DNA of 64,000 bases from Bacteroidota bacterium (GTDB lineage: Bacteria; Bacteroidota; Ignavibacteria; UBA10030; UBA6906): NCBI GenBank assembly GCA_019637975.1, contig JAHBUR010000005.1, positions 62,001 through 126,000 on the forward strand, in the 5' to 3' direction. The translations under genes and the position numbers were made by a program. Position 1 is the first letter of the stretch. Each line of letters begins with the position of its first letter. Under the pieces are notes generated by a model. That model was not told where the DNA came from and did no database searches. It saw only the letters and a list, made by a program, of their open reading frames with translations. Positions 62,721-64,000 of this stretch are shown piece by piece.

Positions 62721-63371
62721 ATGGAGACACACAAGACTGTGTCTGGGGTACAATACGCGCCACCAGTCCACAACGTACGCGCTGAGCCGAACGGAATCGC
62801 CAGATTCTCGAACAGGGTTCAGGGACTCGCGTACGGAGGCGCAGCAGCACTGGTCGTCATCATCGGACTCCGGTCAATTTATGGACGCAATATTCCCACA
62901 TGGCTCGTAATTAGTGCCCTCCTCCTGGAGGCGTGCCTCCTCCTCATGATTGCCGCCGTGTATTACCTTACTCCTGAGGATAAAGGTGGCGCCGCTCCTT
63001 CGACAGAAACTCAGATCCTTTCCGGCGAGAAAGAAATTCTCAACCTCCTGAAGAAAGATATCATCCCCGGAGAGAACGAGATGATTCGTGTACAGCGGGA
63101 GATGTCGGGAAATCAACGGGAAATAGTCAGTGTCCTTCGCCACGAAATACTCGCAGGTCAGCGGGAGATGTACACTTCATTGCGCGAGGATCTGCTGAAC
63201 AGCGGGGCGGAATCACTCCATGTGCTGCAACAAATTGAATCCAACATCAACAAGATCGTCGAACGGGAAATAGAACGGGTTGTGCAGGAGAAAGTTCAGG
63301 ACGTCTTCACATCAATGGTGCGGCAGGAAGTACACAAGTCGCTTGAGTCGCATCGCAACAAGGTTGCGTAG
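62721..63371 (+). CDS. gldL: GldL-like type IX secretion motor protein
   Basis: 216 residues, the usual GldL length. After ~30 polar residues come two helices, VQGLAYGGAAALVVIIGLRS (about 33-52) and WLVISALLLEACLLLMIAAV (about 61-80), then a ~130-residue cytoplasmic coiled coil (EIVSVLRHEILAGQREMY, IVEREIERVVQEKVQ). The AYG start of helix 1 and a buried Glu in helix 2 (E70) mirror GldL, where that Glu is needed for proton-driven rotation. GGGGAG precedes the ATG. The following gene resembles GldM. Sequence is divergent, so this rests on topology plus motifs. Confidence 0.68.
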   Translation: METHKTVSGVQYAPPVHNVRAEPNGIARFSNRVQGLAYGGAAALVVIIGLRSIYGRNIPTWLVISALLLEACLLLMIAAVYYLTPEDKGGAAPSTETQILSGEKEILNLLKKDIIPGENEMIRVQREMSGNQREIVSVLRHEILAGQREMYTSLREDLLNSGAESLHVLQQIESNINKIVEREIERVVQEKVQDVFTSMVRQEVHKSLESHRNKVA

Positions 63372-63407
63372 TCTTGTGAAGAATACTGATACCGGGGAAA
63401 AGATCCG

Positions 63408-64000
63408 ATGAAACAGAAAACGTCATTCTATTTCGTGTTGTACCTCGTCGCGCTTGTGAGTTTGCTGGATGTCATCTCGGAACGCGATGAAGCACAACGG
63501 GAAATAGCAGAAATCCTTGTCCGGAAAATATCGACGGCTCCCGATTTGCAAGTTCCGGATACGCTTATCTGGTTTGCGAAAGACAGCAGTCGCTCGCTGA
63601 TCAGGGTTCGCGGACTTGTCTCGGAAGCCGAAAGAGCAAGCATTCTCTACGAACTGAAATCCCTCAACGGCGGTTTTCCGGCCGGCCTCTCACCCATGAT
63701 CGTCAAAGATTCTGACGGAAACGGAATCATCATGGGGACGATGCCCGAGAAAGGAACCTATACACTTCAGGCATCCGCCGAGGTCAGTCGCGAACTGCCG
63801 AATGATCTTCCGGAATCCGTTCTCGATCTCATCAAGCGACAAATCGGAAACGAGATTCCACTCAAGAGCAATCCGGCCACCTTCACATTACGAGTGGAGC
63901 CTGAACTGGCCGCTCCGCCGAAGCTTACACTCACGGTTGAACCGCCGAAAGACGAGAGATGGATAGTCGGGTCGCCGTATGCAAAGAGCATCTATGTCGG
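63408..64000 (+). CDS. gldM: GldM-like type IX secretion protein, partial
   Basis: The frame opens at ATG 63408 after GGGGAAAAG and runs off the window (197 residues). It begins MKQKTSFYFVLYLVALVSLL, a single helix after a short basic lead, like the helix of GldM. It then goes into a domain with Ig-like strands (SLIRVRGLVSEAERASIL, GTYTLQASAEVSREL, FTLRVEPEL). It seems to have less helical bundle than classical GldM before the Ig-like part. It follows the GldL-like gene by 36 bp. A stop is not seen. Confidence 0.6.
   Translation, partial: MKQKTSFYFVLYLVALVSLLDVISERDEAQREIAEILVRKISTAPDLQVPDTLIWFAKDSSRSLIRVRGLVSEAERASILYELKSLNGGFPAGLSPMIVKDSDGNGIIMGTMPEKGTYTLQASAEVSRELPNDLPESVLDLIKRQIGNEIPLKSNPATFTLRVEPELAAPPKLTLTVEPPKDERWIVGSPYAKSIYV

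Overview
The window looks like chromosome from an uncultured member of the Bacteroidota/Chlorobiota group, most likely Ignavibacteria-like. Five things point there. (i) Four large secreted proteins end in the YPNPFNP-type sorting domain of type IX secretion. (ii) There is a PorV/PorQ-family outer-membrane protein, and a GldL-like/GldM-like motor pair at the right edge. (iii) A GWxTD-domain protein is present. (iv) There is a 2-oxoacid:ferredoxin oxidoreductase pair. (v) Many promoters fit the Bacteroidota form TTG-N20-TAnnTTTG rather than the E. coli form. GC content is moderate. Genes are dense, with clear Shine-Dalgarno sites and many 1-8 bp overlaps.

Layout. 1-2.8 kb: a minus-strand operon (bioY, a small lipoprotein, two small proteins, a lectin/glycine-rich/C2-like protein). 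2.9-13.2 kb: a surface-protein region with an M14 carboxypeptidase and a very large HExxH protease, both type IX cargo. Between them lie a heptamer array, a truncated lipoprotein gene and two ~98-bp direct repeats flanking a propeller lipoprotein. 13.4-17 kb: prs, rplY, pth, rpsF, rpsR, rplI, with a probable S6:S18 leader. 17.1-20 kb: a three-gene cassette (EEP nuclease fold, three-helix membrane protein, amidase). 20.1-23.1 kb: korA-korB behind a leader that looks like a transcription attenuator. 23.2-29.3 kb: nrnA-like, pepA, GWxTD, pdxA, ftsE in one tight operon. 29.4-33.9 kb: minus-strand nfu, mrp, kbl, rsmB, rpmE. 34.1-44.9 kb: a PorV/Q protein, then minus-strand metal transport, TPR, CPBP, OmpA, glyS, crotonase, nucleotidyltransferase, DUF2520, MEMO and AMMECR1 genes.

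45-52.5 kb is the most distinctive accessory part. A sigma-54-type regulator has lost its phospho-acceptor Asp and its Walker B Asp. It is followed by a near-consensus -24/-12 promoter, a zinc-ribbon protein and two paralogous repeat-built type IX cargo proteins. 52.6-62.5 kb carries a phosphohexomutase, a GH127 enzyme, DinB, an orphan EutN/CcmL vertex protein, dprA, a DUF3109 protein, rpoN, hslV and hslU. 62.7-64 kb begins the type IX motor genes; the last gene is cut by the window edge.

Most of the window is ordinary core metabolism and translation. The parts worth attention are the korA leader, the degenerate sigma-54 regulator with its likely target promoter, the repeat-flanked lipoprotein cassette, the three heptamer arrays, the EEP/membrane/amidase cassette, the orphan shell protein and the divergent GldL/GldM pair. 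I found no tRNA, rRNA, CRISPR array or insertion sequence.
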